Origin: Bhargavaea ginsengi
GTDB lineage: Bacteria > Bacillota > Bacilli > Bacillales_A > Planococcaceae
DNA length: 64,000 nt
NCBI RefSeq assembly: GCF_900109165.1
Contig: NZ_FNZF01000006.1
Coordinates: forward strand, 19,124 to 83,123
Direction of reading: 5' to 3'
Below, piece by piece: positions 8,715-15,985 of the stretch. The position numbers and the translations under genes were made by a program. Positions within the stretch are counted from its first letter, which is position 1. The number at the start of each line of letters is the position of its first letter. Under the pieces are notes generated by a model that worked only from the letters and a program-made list of their open reading frames with translations, did no database searches and was not told the origin of the DNA.

Positions 8715-8903
8715 ATGGAATTAATGAAACTGATCAGATTTCCGATGATGTTATTTGTGGTCGCATGCATCTGGCAATCGGTGGGGCCGGGTGAGATTCG
8801 GCTTGCCGATAATCTGGGCGTGGCCCTGGCCGCCTTCGTAATCCTGGCAATCTGGGAGTGGGCTAACAAACCGAGTCCATGGGAACAGAGCCGGCAATCC
8901 TGA
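8715..8903 (+). CDS. Small membrane protein, 62 residues
   Basis: A 62-residue protein with two probable membrane segments (PMMLFVVACIWQSV and LGVALAAFVILAIWEW) and a charged tail rich in Pro, Ser and Gln. GGGGGGAAGGG lies before the ATG. No family recognised. Probably co-transcribed with the flanking small genes. Confidence 0.6.
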   Translation: MELMKLIRFPMMLFVVACIWQSVGPGEIRLADNLGVALAAFVILAIWEWANKPSPWEQSRQS

Positions 8904-8933
8904 TGCATAGGCGGGTGTAAAGGGGGCTGCATC

Positions 8934-9098
8934 ATGAGGTCGGCAATGGGATGCTTATTTATCCTGATTGGCTCCTTTATCTTCGTTCTGACGATTGATG
9001 GGATTGGGATCATCGGAACACTGTTGAAAATCCTTTTGGGCATCGGCTGCTTTTACATTGCGGGCCTGTTCATCCCGGAAAAAAAGGAAAGCAGCTGA
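8934..9098 (+). CDS. Small membrane protein, 54 residues
   Basis: ATG at 8934 after AAGGGGGC opens a 54-residue frame: MRSAMG, then two hydrophobic segments (CLFILIGSFIFVLTI and LLKILLGIGCFYIAGLFI) and a basic/acidic tail EKKESS. The stop codon lies inside the stem of the following terminator. The close fit of start, hydrophobic pattern and terminator supports a real gene. Function unknown. Confidence 0.6.
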   Translation: MRSAMGCLFILIGSFIFVLTIDGIGIIGTLLKILLGIGCFYIAGLFIPEKKESS

Positions 9099-9124
9099 CC
9101 GTCACGGGTCGGCTGCTTTTCATT
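9086..9124 (+). terminator. Terminator of the small-membrane-gene cluster
   Basis: AAAGCAGCTGACC pairs with GGTCGGCTGCTTT around GTCACG and ends in TTTT. The stem includes the stop codon of the 54-residue gene. Confidence 0.85.
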
Positions 9125-9133
9125 TGCTGCAAT

Positions 9134-10027
9134 TTAGATTTCACGCCGTACCTTCCTGGCCTGAAGCTTTTTCAGGCCTTCTGCCAACAGGTAAAAGCCG
9201 ATGATGGAAAACGTCATCGCGACCAGCGCGGCAATCGGAATCCACTGGGCCGAATAGATGTCCTGCTGAAGATTGCTTAAAAGAACAGGCCAAGAATCGG
9301 ATGTTTCGACGGCCCGGTAACTCCTGTCCATTTGCGAGAAGAATTGCTGATTGACGTAGATGCCGATGACGCCCAATTGGACAAGCAGGATCATCGCCCG
9401 GCCCGCTTCCATCGGAGTCGTAATAGCGAGTTCCCTCACCAGGGACGGCCAGTAGTAATTCTTGAATAGCGTCCATCTGCTGCCTCCGTTTGTGATGGCG
9501 GCTTCCATGTAGGTCTGTTTCCGCTGTTGTTGCAGGTTTTCGTAAAACACCATGGCCAACCTCCCGACCTCGACGGCCGAGATGATGACGAGCACCCAAA
9601 AGGACCGGTGATCGGAGAACATCACGCCGGGAATCGCCAGCAAAATGCAGATGATGAAGATCGTCGGCATAAATGAAAAGAAGGAGTTCCACAGATTCAT
9701 CAGGAAGCGCAGGCTCTTCAAGTAAAACGCGCCTATTGAAATGAGAAGGGCTGCCACTATGCGAACTGCCACAATCACGACGAGTATGTAGAAAGTCTCC
9801 CTGGCCCCAATAATCACCTTGGACCAGAGATCCACTCCTTTCCGGTCCGTTCCGATGAGGAAATCGTCGGACGGCGGGATGGGAGGAGCGAGCAGCGTGC
9901 CATCCGAATCCCTCAAAACGAGCGTCCGGTCCATTGAGCCATCCACCAATGGCAGATAAGGGCCGAATAAGATCATGATCAGTACGGTTCCGATCATGAC
10001 GGATCCGATCCATAATGTCCGGTTCAT
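9134..10027 (-). CDS. ABC transporter permease, DppC/OppC-type (orphan pair)
   Basis: A 297-residue membrane protein with an N-terminal span, a periplasmic-side loop containing FLIGTDRKGVDLWS (the family's GTDxxGRD-like motif) and a BPD_transp_1 core with the EAA-type coupling loop EAAITNGGSRWTLF. This is the pattern of peptide/nickel permeases of the OppC class, although the match is remote. Its ATG overlaps the stop of the next permease (ATGA). No ATPase or binding protein is encoded nearby, so the pair must borrow partners or be assembled from elsewhere. Confidence 0.78.
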   Translation of the reverse strand: MNRTLWIGSVMIGTVLIMILFGPYLPLVDGSMDRTLVLRDSDGTLLAPPIPPSDDFLIGTDRKGVDLWSKVIIGARETFYILVVIVAVRIVAALLISIGAFYLKSLRFLMNLWNSFFSFMPTIFIICILLAIPGVMFSDHRSFWVLVIISAVEVGRLAMVFYENLQQQRKQTYMEAAITNGGSRWTLFKNYYWPSLVRELAITTPMEAGRAMILLVQLGVIGIYVNQQFFSQMDRSYRAVETSDSWPVLLSNLQQDIYSAQWIPIAALVAMTFSIIGFYLLAEGLKKLQARKVRREI

Positions 10028-10959
10028 CGTTCATCCTCCAGTGGCGAAATGGCTGAACGCGCTACCCCTGAAACGATGTTGAATGCCAGAATCACAAGGG
10101 TGAACATGAAGATATAGCCGATTTGCGAAATGATATTCGGGGAGACGAGCGCGCCGACATAAAAATTGGTTGAACTGCCAAGCGTATGATACATGTAAAA
10201 GGCCGCTCCCCTGTATTCCGTGAACACTTCAACGATAAACAGGTTCGAAAGGGTGTAGAGGACCATGGTGTTGGAGTACGCCAGTATTTTCGGCAGGCCG
10301 TTTTTCAGCATGTGCCGATACAAGATTTTCAGTTCTCCGGTCCCTTTTGAACGCGCGGTGCGGATATAGTCCAGGCCCTGCTCGGTCTCAAGTGTCTTGA
10401 ATGTGATATTCGCGATGAACATGACCGGATAAATCGACAGGTAAAGGATATTCATCAGGACATTATCGATTTTATCGTGACCGAACAGATCGATCTCGAC
10501 CAGGCCGTAGCTTTGAAGGAGGAGCACCATCAGCTGAATAAAAATGATGATAGCGATATCCGGCACAGACAAGAAGCCGATGGTGGCCGGCTGTCCGATG
10601 AACTTCGCCTGTGTTTTCCTTACGTTGAAATCGAAAATTCCTTTGGCGATGCCAACGAAGAATCCGATGAGGATGGCCGGCATGAAAATGAGCATACTCC
10701 GCAAAAAGACGGATGTGACCTGGTCCATGATCGGGCGGCCTGCTTCATCCGTGCCCAGCCCTCCGGTTTCGTAAATGTACGTGAAGAAGGATTGGATATT
10801 GGCGACGTGGTTCTGGATTTGGTAGTCATAAGTGGCACCCATGAACGAGCCGCCTCGTCCCTCCTCAAAAACGGTGTCCATCGGGATCAGAAGAAGCAAG
10901 ACAAGAATCACGAATGAGAAAAGCCAGACGGCTGTCCGGAGTGAGATGGTTTTGATCAA
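10024..10959 (-). CDS. ABC transporter permease, DppB/OppB-type (orphan pair)
   Basis: A 311-residue membrane protein with about six spans and a BPD_transp_1 core. The cytoplasmic coupling loop reads IRTARSKGTGELKILYRHML, matching the OppB class. It is the first gene of a two-gene unit with the OppC-like permease. Upstream (10960-11047) is an AT-rich stretch that contrasts with the GC-rich surroundings and should hold the promoter (a TATAAT is present on the minus strand near 11005), but I cannot assign a convincing -35 box. Confidence 0.78.
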   Translation of the reverse strand: MIKTISLRTAVWLFSFVILVLLLLIPMDTVFEEGRGGSFMGATYDYQIQNHVANIQSFFTYIYETGGLGTDEAGRPIMDQVTSVFLRSMLIFMPAILIGFFVGIAKGIFDFNVRKTQAKFIGQPATIGFLSVPDIAIIIFIQLMVLLLQSYGLVEIDLFGHDKIDNVLMNILYLSIYPVMFIANITFKTLETEQGLDYIRTARSKGTGELKILYRHMLKNGLPKILAYSNTMVLYTLSNLFIVEVFTEYRGAAFYMYHTLGSSTNFYVGALVSPNIISQIGYIFMFTLVILAFNIVSGVARSAISPLEDER

Positions 10960-11047
10960 GAAGAAACACCCCTGTATGTAAAAGGAATTATTTCATTAAT
11001 TATACTACAAGAGTAATTCTAATTATCTATAAATTGGCGATATAAAA

Positions 11048-11086
11048 ATAAAAGCGGCTGCTCCGTAATCGGGCAAGCCGCTTCTG
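11048..11086 (-). terminator. Terminator of the MMPL gene
   Basis: Minus-strand stem AGCGGCT / AGCCGCT with a 16-base loop, followed by TTTATTTT. Confidence 0.65.
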
Positions 11087-11096
11087 TCATGTTAAC

Positions 11097-13247
11097 TTAA
11101 TGCCAATTCCCGCCCTTATAAGGCCCTTTCCGGAACGGCATCCACCAGTTCCACTTGCCGAACAGTTTCATGAGGCTCGGCACGAGGAGGAGTCGGATGA
11201 TTGTCGCGTCGATGGCGACGGCAATCGCGATGCCGACGCCGATCTGCTTGACCGGCATGACTTCGGTGAACGCAAATGCGCCGGTGAGGACGATCATGAT
11301 CAGTGCCGCGGACGTGATGATTTTGCTTGTCGCGGCAAGTCCTTCGACCGTCGCGCGGTCATTGTCATAGTCCTTCGTGTACTCTTCCTGGATACGCGAG
11401 ATGAGGAACACTTCGTAGTCCATGCTGAGTCCGAAGACGAGGCTGAAGACGAGTACCGGGATGATCAGCGCAATCGTGCCCGCTTCCAGGCCGAAGTGGC
11501 CGTACTGGAAAATGTAGACGAGCGCTCCGAATGCCGCGGACAGGCCGATGACGTTCATGATGATCGCCTTCAGCGGAATCAGGACGGAGCGGAACGCGAT
11601 CATCAGGATGATGTAAGTCGAGACGATGATGATCGCGAGTACATAGACGATCTTGTCCCAGATCTCATCAAAGATTTCCTGGTTGAACTTCGGATAACCT
11701 CCGACCGACAGGTTCCATTCGGTATCTTTCTCTGCCCAGTCGCGCGCCCACTCCTGGGCCTCGGCCGACGCGCCTTCCGGCTTCAGGGTGACCGGGACGA
11801 GGAGCGAGTCGCCTTCGATAAAGGAATCAAGGAGCGGCTCGACGGCGGCTGCAGTCTCCGGCATCTGGGTGGCCTGCAGCCAGGTGTCGGCATCTTCAAT
11901 CTCGCCTTCGGTGAAGATAGTGGAGACTTCATCGGTGCGGCTGTCATCGAGAAGAGCGTCCTGCAGTTTCTCGATTTCGCGGATGCCATCTTCGTCTTCC
12001 CAACCGCCCTCGCGCTCTGCAATGAGGTAGGCCGTGGAGTTCGACAGGCCGAATTCATCTTCGATCTTCTCGAACGCCTGGCGGGTGTCATTGGAAGCCG
12101 GGAGGGAGTCCATCTCTGGAATGGTCAGTTCCATATCCTTTACCGGAATCATGAAGACCCCGAGGATAAGGAGGGCACCGATTGTGACAAGAACGGGACG
12201 CTTGATGACACGTTCCGCAAACTTGCGCCAGCCGCTCGCGCCTTCCTCTTTCACCTTAAGGATGGTCCACTTGTTCAGCCGGTCGCCGAGAACGAGCAGA
12301 ACGGCCGGAAGCAGGGTGAGCGACGACAGGACGGCAAGCGAGACGACCGCCATGCCGCCGACGCCGATGTTCTTGAACAGGTCGATCTGGATGATGAACA
12401 GGGCACCCAGTCCGATAAACACACAGAACGCCGAAAACAGGACAGATCGTCCCGCAGTGAGGATCGTCGTCCGGACTGCTCCCTCGACCGACTGCTTTTT
12501 CCGCTCCTCGCGGTACCGGTTGATGAACAGGAGCGAGAAGTCGATGCTCAGTGCAAGTCCGAGCATCGGCACGATATTCAGCATGAAGATCGACAGGTCC
12601 ATCGACTGGCCGATCAAAGTCATCGTGCCGAATGTCGTGATGATCGTGGCGATCCCGACAAAGAACGGCACAAGTGCCGCGACGACCGAACCGAACGCGA
12701 GCAGCAAGACGACAAGGGCGATTGGCAGGCCGATCGCTTCCGCTTTGACCAGGTCGCGCTGGCTCGCTTTGTTGATGTCTTCGCTGATCGCGGTGCCGCC
12801 GGTAAGGACGGCGCCGTCATGATCGGCGGTTTCCTGGATGGAGGAGACCGCTTCACTCATATCCGCGTTTTCTTCAAAATGAAGAAGGGCGTAGGACAGT
12901 TCCTTTGTGTAGAGGGAGTCGTCTTCCAGTGGAGAAACGATCTCCTCTGCGAGTCCCAGATCCTCCACATCCGAGACGGCCGTCTCGATTTCCTCATCAG
13001 TCATGTTTTCGAAGACGAGGAACATCGTCTCCGCCGGCAGGCCGAATTCATCCGTCAGGCGGTCGGCCACTTGTTCATATTCCCCGTCCATCCGGAACCC
13101 GTCCCCCTCGAGGACGCCAGGCAGCTGAACTGCCTGGTAGGCCATGAACCCTGCGATCAGGATCCAGACCGCAATGATCCACTTCGGGAACCGGATGACG
13201 AAATTCGCTAACGTGCGCAAAAGGCTTCTTCCTTTCAGGTCAATCAT
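11097..13247 (-). CDS. MMPL family RND-type exporter, YdfJ/YdgH-like
   Basis: A 716-residue membrane transporter with two repeats, each one span, a large extracytoplasmic domain and five further spans; the core motifs GLALSIDFSLLFINRYREE (first repeat) and SMDYEVFLISRIQEEY (second repeat) carry the Asp residues that couple proton flow in this family. Likely substrates are lipids or amphiphilic drugs. GGAG lies 11 bases before the ATG at 13247; a TTG at 13226 behind GGAAG is an alternative start. It lies downstream of a phased repeat array and of the carD terminator. Confidence 0.87.
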   Translation of the reverse strand: MIDLKGRSLLRTLANFVIRFPKWIIAVWILIAGFMAYQAVQLPGVLEGDGFRMDGEYEQVADRLTDEFGLPAETMFLVFENMTDEEIETAVSDVEDLGLAEEIVSPLEDDSLYTKELSYALLHFEENADMSEAVSSIQETADHDGAVLTGGTAISEDINKASQRDLVKAEAIGLPIALVVLLLAFGSVVAALVPFFVGIATIITTFGTMTLIGQSMDLSIFMLNIVPMLGLALSIDFSLLFINRYREERKKQSVEGAVRTTILTAGRSVLFSAFCVFIGLGALFIIQIDLFKNIGVGGMAVVSLAVLSSLTLLPAVLLVLGDRLNKWTILKVKEEGASGWRKFAERVIKRPVLVTIGALLILGVFMIPVKDMELTIPEMDSLPASNDTRQAFEKIEDEFGLSNSTAYLIAEREGGWEDEDGIREIEKLQDALLDDSRTDEVSTIFTEGEIEDADTWLQATQMPETAAAVEPLLDSFIEGDSLLVPVTLKPEGASAEAQEWARDWAEKDTEWNLSVGGYPKFNQEIFDEIWDKIVYVLAIIIVSTYIILMIAFRSVLIPLKAIIMNVIGLSAAFGALVYIFQYGHFGLEAGTIALIIPVLVFSLVFGLSMDYEVFLISRIQEEYTKDYDNDRATVEGLAATSKIITSAALIMIVLTGAFAFTEVMPVKQIGVGIAIAVAIDATIIRLLLVPSLMKLFGKWNWWMPFRKGPYKGGNWH

Positions 13248-13330
13248 AGATTGTTTTTCTCCAATAGTTTACATGAGAGGAAGAGGATTTGTCGTGCGGG
13301 AAGGGCGTGGCGATAAAGAGGGGGGATTGA

Positions 13331-13459
13331 GGTGAAAGTACATTAAGGTTGCGTGAAAGTACACCAAGCCAGTGTGAAAGTACAGTAAGAGGGCGCGAAA
13401 GTACACTAAGCCGATGCGAAAGTATACCAAGCTTGCGCGAAAGTACATCAAGCCCGCGC
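13331..13459. repeat. Intergenic phased array A2, 6 units of 21 bp
   Basis: GAAAGTA starts at 13334, 13355, 13376, 13397, 13418 and 13439: six copies at an exact 21-base step. The conserved core is GAAAGTACACCAAG with small changes; the remaining seven bases differ from copy to copy. It lies between the carD terminator and the start of the MMPL gene, both on the minus strand. Several reading frames stay open through it because 21 is a multiple of three. Confidence 0.92.
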
Positions 13460-13482
13460 GGGTGCGTGGCTCTCCCCACAAC

Positions 13483-13513
13483 AAAAAACGCACCCCGTTT
13501 CCGGGATGCGCAT
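13483..13513 (-). terminator. Terminator of the carD-like gene
   Basis: Minus-strand stem GCATCCC / GGGGTGC around GGAAAC followed by GTTTTTTG. Confidence 0.8.
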
Positions 13514-13522
13514 CGTTGCATG

Positions 13523-14020
13523 TTATTGAAGGACGCCATCTAAGAGTCGCTCTTCCACCTGTTCTGCCACATCATCCACGGTGGTGCCGAGGGACATGGC
13601 CATCTCCCTGAACAGGAGACTTTGGACAGTGTTCAGGATTTTGCGGTCCTGATCGTACATTTTCTGGTCAGTGTTGAGTTTTTTGTCCATAAGGGCGCCG
13701 GCCACGGCAGCGATCTTTTCCCTCTCGCCCGTTTGGACAAGGTTATGATAGGTGCGTGCCCGCTGCTTTGCGTCGTCGATCCACTCGATGTCCCCTCTTC
13801 CGAACACCTCGAGCAGATCTTTGGCTTCGGAGCGGTCCATTGTCCTTATGACTTTTTTCTTTTTCGCATCCACCGGCGTGCTGATCTTTAGCGACGTCTC
13901 GGAAAGGGGATGGATCACATAATACAGCCGTTTCTCGCCAAACAGATCCTTTTCACAAATGTCATCGATTCTGCATAGTCCGTGCTCTGCGTAGATAACA
14001 ACATCACCAATCTCAAACAT
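13523..14020 (-). CDS. CarD/CdnL-type transcription regulator
   Basis: A 165-residue cytosolic protein. The N-terminal domain (about residues 1-60, beginning MFEIGDVVIYAEHGLCRI) is the RNA-polymerase-interacting CarD_CdnL_TRCF fold; the rest is helical, as in CarD, where it binds DNA at the upstream edge of the open complex. It resembles B. subtilis YdeB. The family tunes promoter opening, often of rRNA promoters. The ATG at 14020 lies eight bases after AAGGAGG; the ATG six bases upstream would be too close. A near-consensus promoter lies just upstream and shares a palindrome with the divergent marR-like gene. Confidence 0.87.
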   Translation of the reverse strand: MFEIGDVVIYAEHGLCRIDDICEKDLFGEKRLYYVIHPLSETSLKISTPVDAKKKKVIRTMDRSEAKDLLEVFGRGDIEWIDDAKQRARTYHNLVQTGEREKIAAVAGALMDKKLNTDQKMYDQDRKILNTVQSLLFREMAMSLGTTVDDVAEQVEERLLDGVLQ

Positions 14021-14064
14021 CCGCATGGCCTCCTTATGGTATTTCGTCAACCTAGTTTACATTC

Positions 14065-14093
14065 AGTATACGCCAGCTTGCGGGATTTGTCAA
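14065..14093 (-). promoter_or_regulatory. Sigma-A promoter of the carD-like gene
   Basis: Minus strand TTGACA (14093-14088), 17-base spacer, TATACT (14070-14065): nearly perfect sigma-A consensus, placed about 45 bases upstream of the start codon. Confidence 0.85.
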
Positions 14094-14105
14094 TTTAGTT
14101 GACAA
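14087..14105. promoter_or_regulatory. 19-bp palindromic operator between divergent genes
   Basis: TTGTCAA-TTTAG-TTGACAA is a perfect inverted repeat with 7-base arms. Each arm is the -35 box of one of the two divergent promoters. MarR-type dimers bind palindromes of this size, so the adjacent MarR-like protein is the obvious candidate ligand (inference). Confidence 0.65.
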
Positions 14106-14127
14106 TGTGCGCCATGCTTGTCATGAT
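14099..14127 (+). promoter_or_regulatory. Promoter of the marR-like gene
   Basis: TTGACA (14099-14104), 17-base spacer, CATGAT (14122-14127) as a weaker -10; the -35 is one arm of the palindrome. Confidence 0.6.
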
Positions 14128-14165
14128 AAACCCGTTAATGATTGGCCGAAGAGAGGAATGTTGAT

Positions 14166-14606
14166 ATGTCGGACATGCGCCGCCTGGATTTGATCGATTT
14201 ATTGGGGGAGCGGCACTTCCAGCTTCGCCGGCTCGCGGAGGAACGCTGGAACAAACGGGGAGACCTTCCCATTTCCAATTCGGAATGGTTCCTCATGGCG
14301 AGGATCGATGGAGGAGAACCGACCATCGCCGAGGTGAGCCGGCAGGTGGATATCACCCGCCAGGCAACCCACAAGCTGATCCGCAAAATGTCGGAAAAGG
14401 GGCTTGTCGAAGTAGCTGATGATGAACGGAATAAAAAAGTGAAGCGCGTCCGGCTGACCGGGCTTGGGCACGAGTGCTATAGGAAGAATGAACAGCTGAA
14501 ATCGGAACTGGAAGAGAAAATCGCCGAGGCGATCGGGGCCGACAGTGTTGCGGCGCTTAAGGAAATCCTGGCGGTGGATTGGGAACTGAAGAAAAGGGAA
14601 TCGTAA
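14166..14606 (+). CDS. MarR family transcription regulator
   Basis: A 146-residue winged-helix protein. The helix-turn-helix is PTIAEVSRQVDITRQATHKLIRKM (residues about 58-81, shown in two parts: PTIAEVSRQVDI and TRQATHKLIRKM), followed by the wing with ERNKKVKRVRLT; flanking helices form the dimer interface. The start is the ATG at 14166 behind AGAGG; a TTG at 14142 is less likely. It probably represses its own gene and may act on carD through the palindrome at 14087-14105. It is followed closely by a small membrane protein gene. Confidence 0.83.
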   Translation: MSDMRRLDLIDLLGERHFQLRRLAEERWNKRGDLPISNSEWFLMARIDGGEPTIAEVSRQVDITRQATHKLIRKMSEKGLVEVADDERNKKVKRVRLTGLGHECYRKNEQLKSELEEKIAEAIGADSVAALKEILAVDWELKKRES

Positions 14607-14637
14607 GGTAAGAGTCAATATGCGGGAGGGAATCCGA

Positions 14638-14859
14638 TTGAGGAATCTGTCATTGGCCGAGAAGATCCTTTTCGGGATTGCTTTGGTGATCCTGGTGGCT
14701 TCCATATTCAACCGCGAGCTGTTCAGGTTCATGTTCCTCGCATTTGCGATCGCCTTCGTCTACCGGGTCATCCGACCGAAGGAAGGGGAAAAGCGGGGAT
14801 GGAACCTCCTGATCGTAGCATTGCTGCTGATGGGCTTCCTGCTCGCCAATCCTTATTGA
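14638..14859 (+). CDS. Small membrane protein, 73 residues
   Basis: A short protein with two or three hydrophobic segments (ILFGIALVILVASIF, FMFLAFAIAFVYRVI, LLIVALLLMGFLLA) separated by short basic loops. I prefer the TTG at 14638 because GGGAGGG lies seven bases before it; the ATG at 14620 has only a weak AAGGT upstream. It lies 31 bases after the marR-like gene and shares its transcript. Family not recognised. Confidence 0.62.
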   Translation: MRNLSLAEKILFGIALVILVASIFNRELFRFMFLAFAIAFVYRVIRPKEGEKRGWNLLIVALLLMGFLLANPY

Positions 14860-14865
14860 ATACAA

Positions 14866-14899
14866 AAAAACGCCGTCTCCCGGGGGAGACGGCGTTTTG
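14866..14899. terminator. Strong bidirectional terminator
   Basis: Perfect 11-bp stem CGCCGTCTCCC / GGGAGACGGCG with A-run on one side and T-run on the other, between the convergent small membrane gene and csp. Confidence 0.9.
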
Positions 14900-14915
14900 G
14901 AATGGAAGTCTCAGA

Positions 14916-15116
14916 TTAGATCTTGGAGACGTTCGCAGCTTGAAGTCCGCGTGGGCCTTCTTCGATTTCGAATTCTACTTCCTGACCTTCATCAAGGGAC
15001 TTGAAGCCGTCTTGCTGGATAGCGGAGAAGTGTACGAATACATCGTCGCCATCTTCGCGCTCGATGAAACCGAAGCCTTTTTCTGCGTTAAACCATTTTA
15101 CTTTACCTTGTTCCAT
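14916..15116 (-). CDS. csp: Cold-shock protein, CspA/CspB family
   Basis: A 66-residue single-domain OB-fold protein that binds single-stranded RNA and DNA. The RNP1 motif KGFGFI (residues about 13-18) and RNP2 motif VFVHF are intact, as is the opening [10 protein letters not shown]. The start is the ATG at 15116 behind GGAGGAAAC; the frame remains open further upstream without a ribosome binding site. A sigma-A promoter about 120 bases upstream predicts a long leader, as is usual for cold-shock genes. Confidence 0.95.
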   Translation of the reverse strand: MEQGKVKWFNAEKGFGFIEREDGDDVFVHFSAIQQDGFKSLDEGQEVEFEIEEGPRGLQAANVSKI

Positions 15117-15238
15117 GTTTGTTTCCTCCTTGGTGCCGTTCGACACACATGTGTTACTATCCTTGCTCAAGTCTTGATGTGTCAGGATGAACCGAAATCC
15201 ATCCGAACGTCATTGCCGAACAAAAATAATTCTTCTAC

Positions 15239-15267
15239 ATCATAACAGCCTATCCAGATCATTGCAA
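15239..15267 (-). promoter_or_regulatory. Sigma-A promoter of csp
   Basis: Minus strand TTGCAA (15267-15262), 17-base spacer, TATGAT (15244-15239). It leaves a leader of roughly 115 bases before the start codon. Confidence 0.75.
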
Positions 15268-15333
15268 GGGAAATGATTGAGACTTTTGAGAAGACAGACC
15301 TCTGTCTTCTTCATTCGATTTTTGAGAAATTAT

Positions 15334-15360
15334 TGAAACCATTCAAATCCTTATGACGTA
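15334..15360 (+). promoter_or_regulatory. Sigma-W-type promoter of the nfeD-floT operon
   Basis: TGAAAC (15334-15339), 17-base spacer, CGTA (15357-15360), the extracytoplasmic sigma-W pattern. In B. subtilis yuaF-floT is a known sigma-W operon, so motif and gene content agree. Confidence 0.75.
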
Positions 15361-15392
15361 TAGAAGGTAAGCAAACAGAGGGGGTGGGGAGG

Positions 15393-15935
15393 ATGAGTGT
15401 ATTCGGGCTGCCGGTGGAGCAGCTGTACCTGATTGTCTTGGTCACCGCAGGGCTGGCAACCGTACTTTATCTGTTTTTCGGGGATGTGGCGGACGGTGCC
15501 GGGGAGGCGCTGCCTTTCCTGAATCCGGCGGTCATCCTGGCATTCATTACATTTTTGTCGGCTTCAGGATTTATCTTCGAGAATGTGACAGAGCTTGGGA
15601 GCGGAGTGATCTTGGGCGTGTCAGCGGGCATCTCGGCAGTACTGTCGTTTCTTCTTTATTTCTTTGTTCTTCTGCCGCTCAAGTCAGCCGAGGCGTCGAC
15701 CGCCTACACCGAAGAATCGCTCCTCGGCCAGGTCGGGCGCGTAATCACGCCGGTTCCCGAAGATGGGTTCGGGGAAATCGTCATCGAGACGGTAAACGGT
15801 CTTATCTCGAAGCGCGCGGCTGGCCTGGAAAATACCGCAATCGATTATGACAGGGAAGTGCTGATCATCGAAATCAGCGATGGCACGCTTATCGTCAAGG
15901 AATACGAGCCGCTCCGGTTCAGGGAATTGTCATGA
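15393..15935 (+). CDS. NfeD family membrane protein, YuaF-like
   Basis: A 180-residue protein with about four membrane spans (residues 5-100) and a C-terminal soluble OB-fold (about 115-178, from LLGQVGRVITPVPEDGFGEI onward) as in B. subtilis YuaF. NfeD proteins accompany flotillins and are thought to organise membrane microdomains; no protease domain is present, so this is the short class. The ATG at 15393 follows GAGGGGGTG. It is the first gene of the operon with floT, 50 bases apart, behind a sigma-W-type promoter. Confidence 0.87.
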   Translation: MSVFGLPVEQLYLIVLVTAGLATVLYLFFGDVADGAGEALPFLNPAVILAFITFLSASGFIFENVTELGSGVILGVSAGISAVLSFLLYFFVLLPLKSAEASTAYTEESLLGQVGRVITPVPEDGFGEIVIETVNGLISKRAAGLENTAIDYDREVLIIEISDGTLIVKEYEPLRFRELS

Positions 15936-15985
15936 ACATCTCCTCTAGCTGTTCTGCTTATATCTGATAAAAGGGGGCAACACAT

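Noticed and set aside
9141-10034. Second frame of about 297 codons inside the OppC-like permease gene on the same strand
   Set aside because: The alternative frame is hydrophilic and matches nothing, while the chosen frame shows permease spans and the EAA-type loop.
11100-13211. Open frame of about 700 codons on the plus strand opposite the MMPL transporter gene
   Set aside because: It is an antisense shadow of a strongly supported GC-rich gene; the product is low-complexity, highly charged and has no ribosome binding site or domain.
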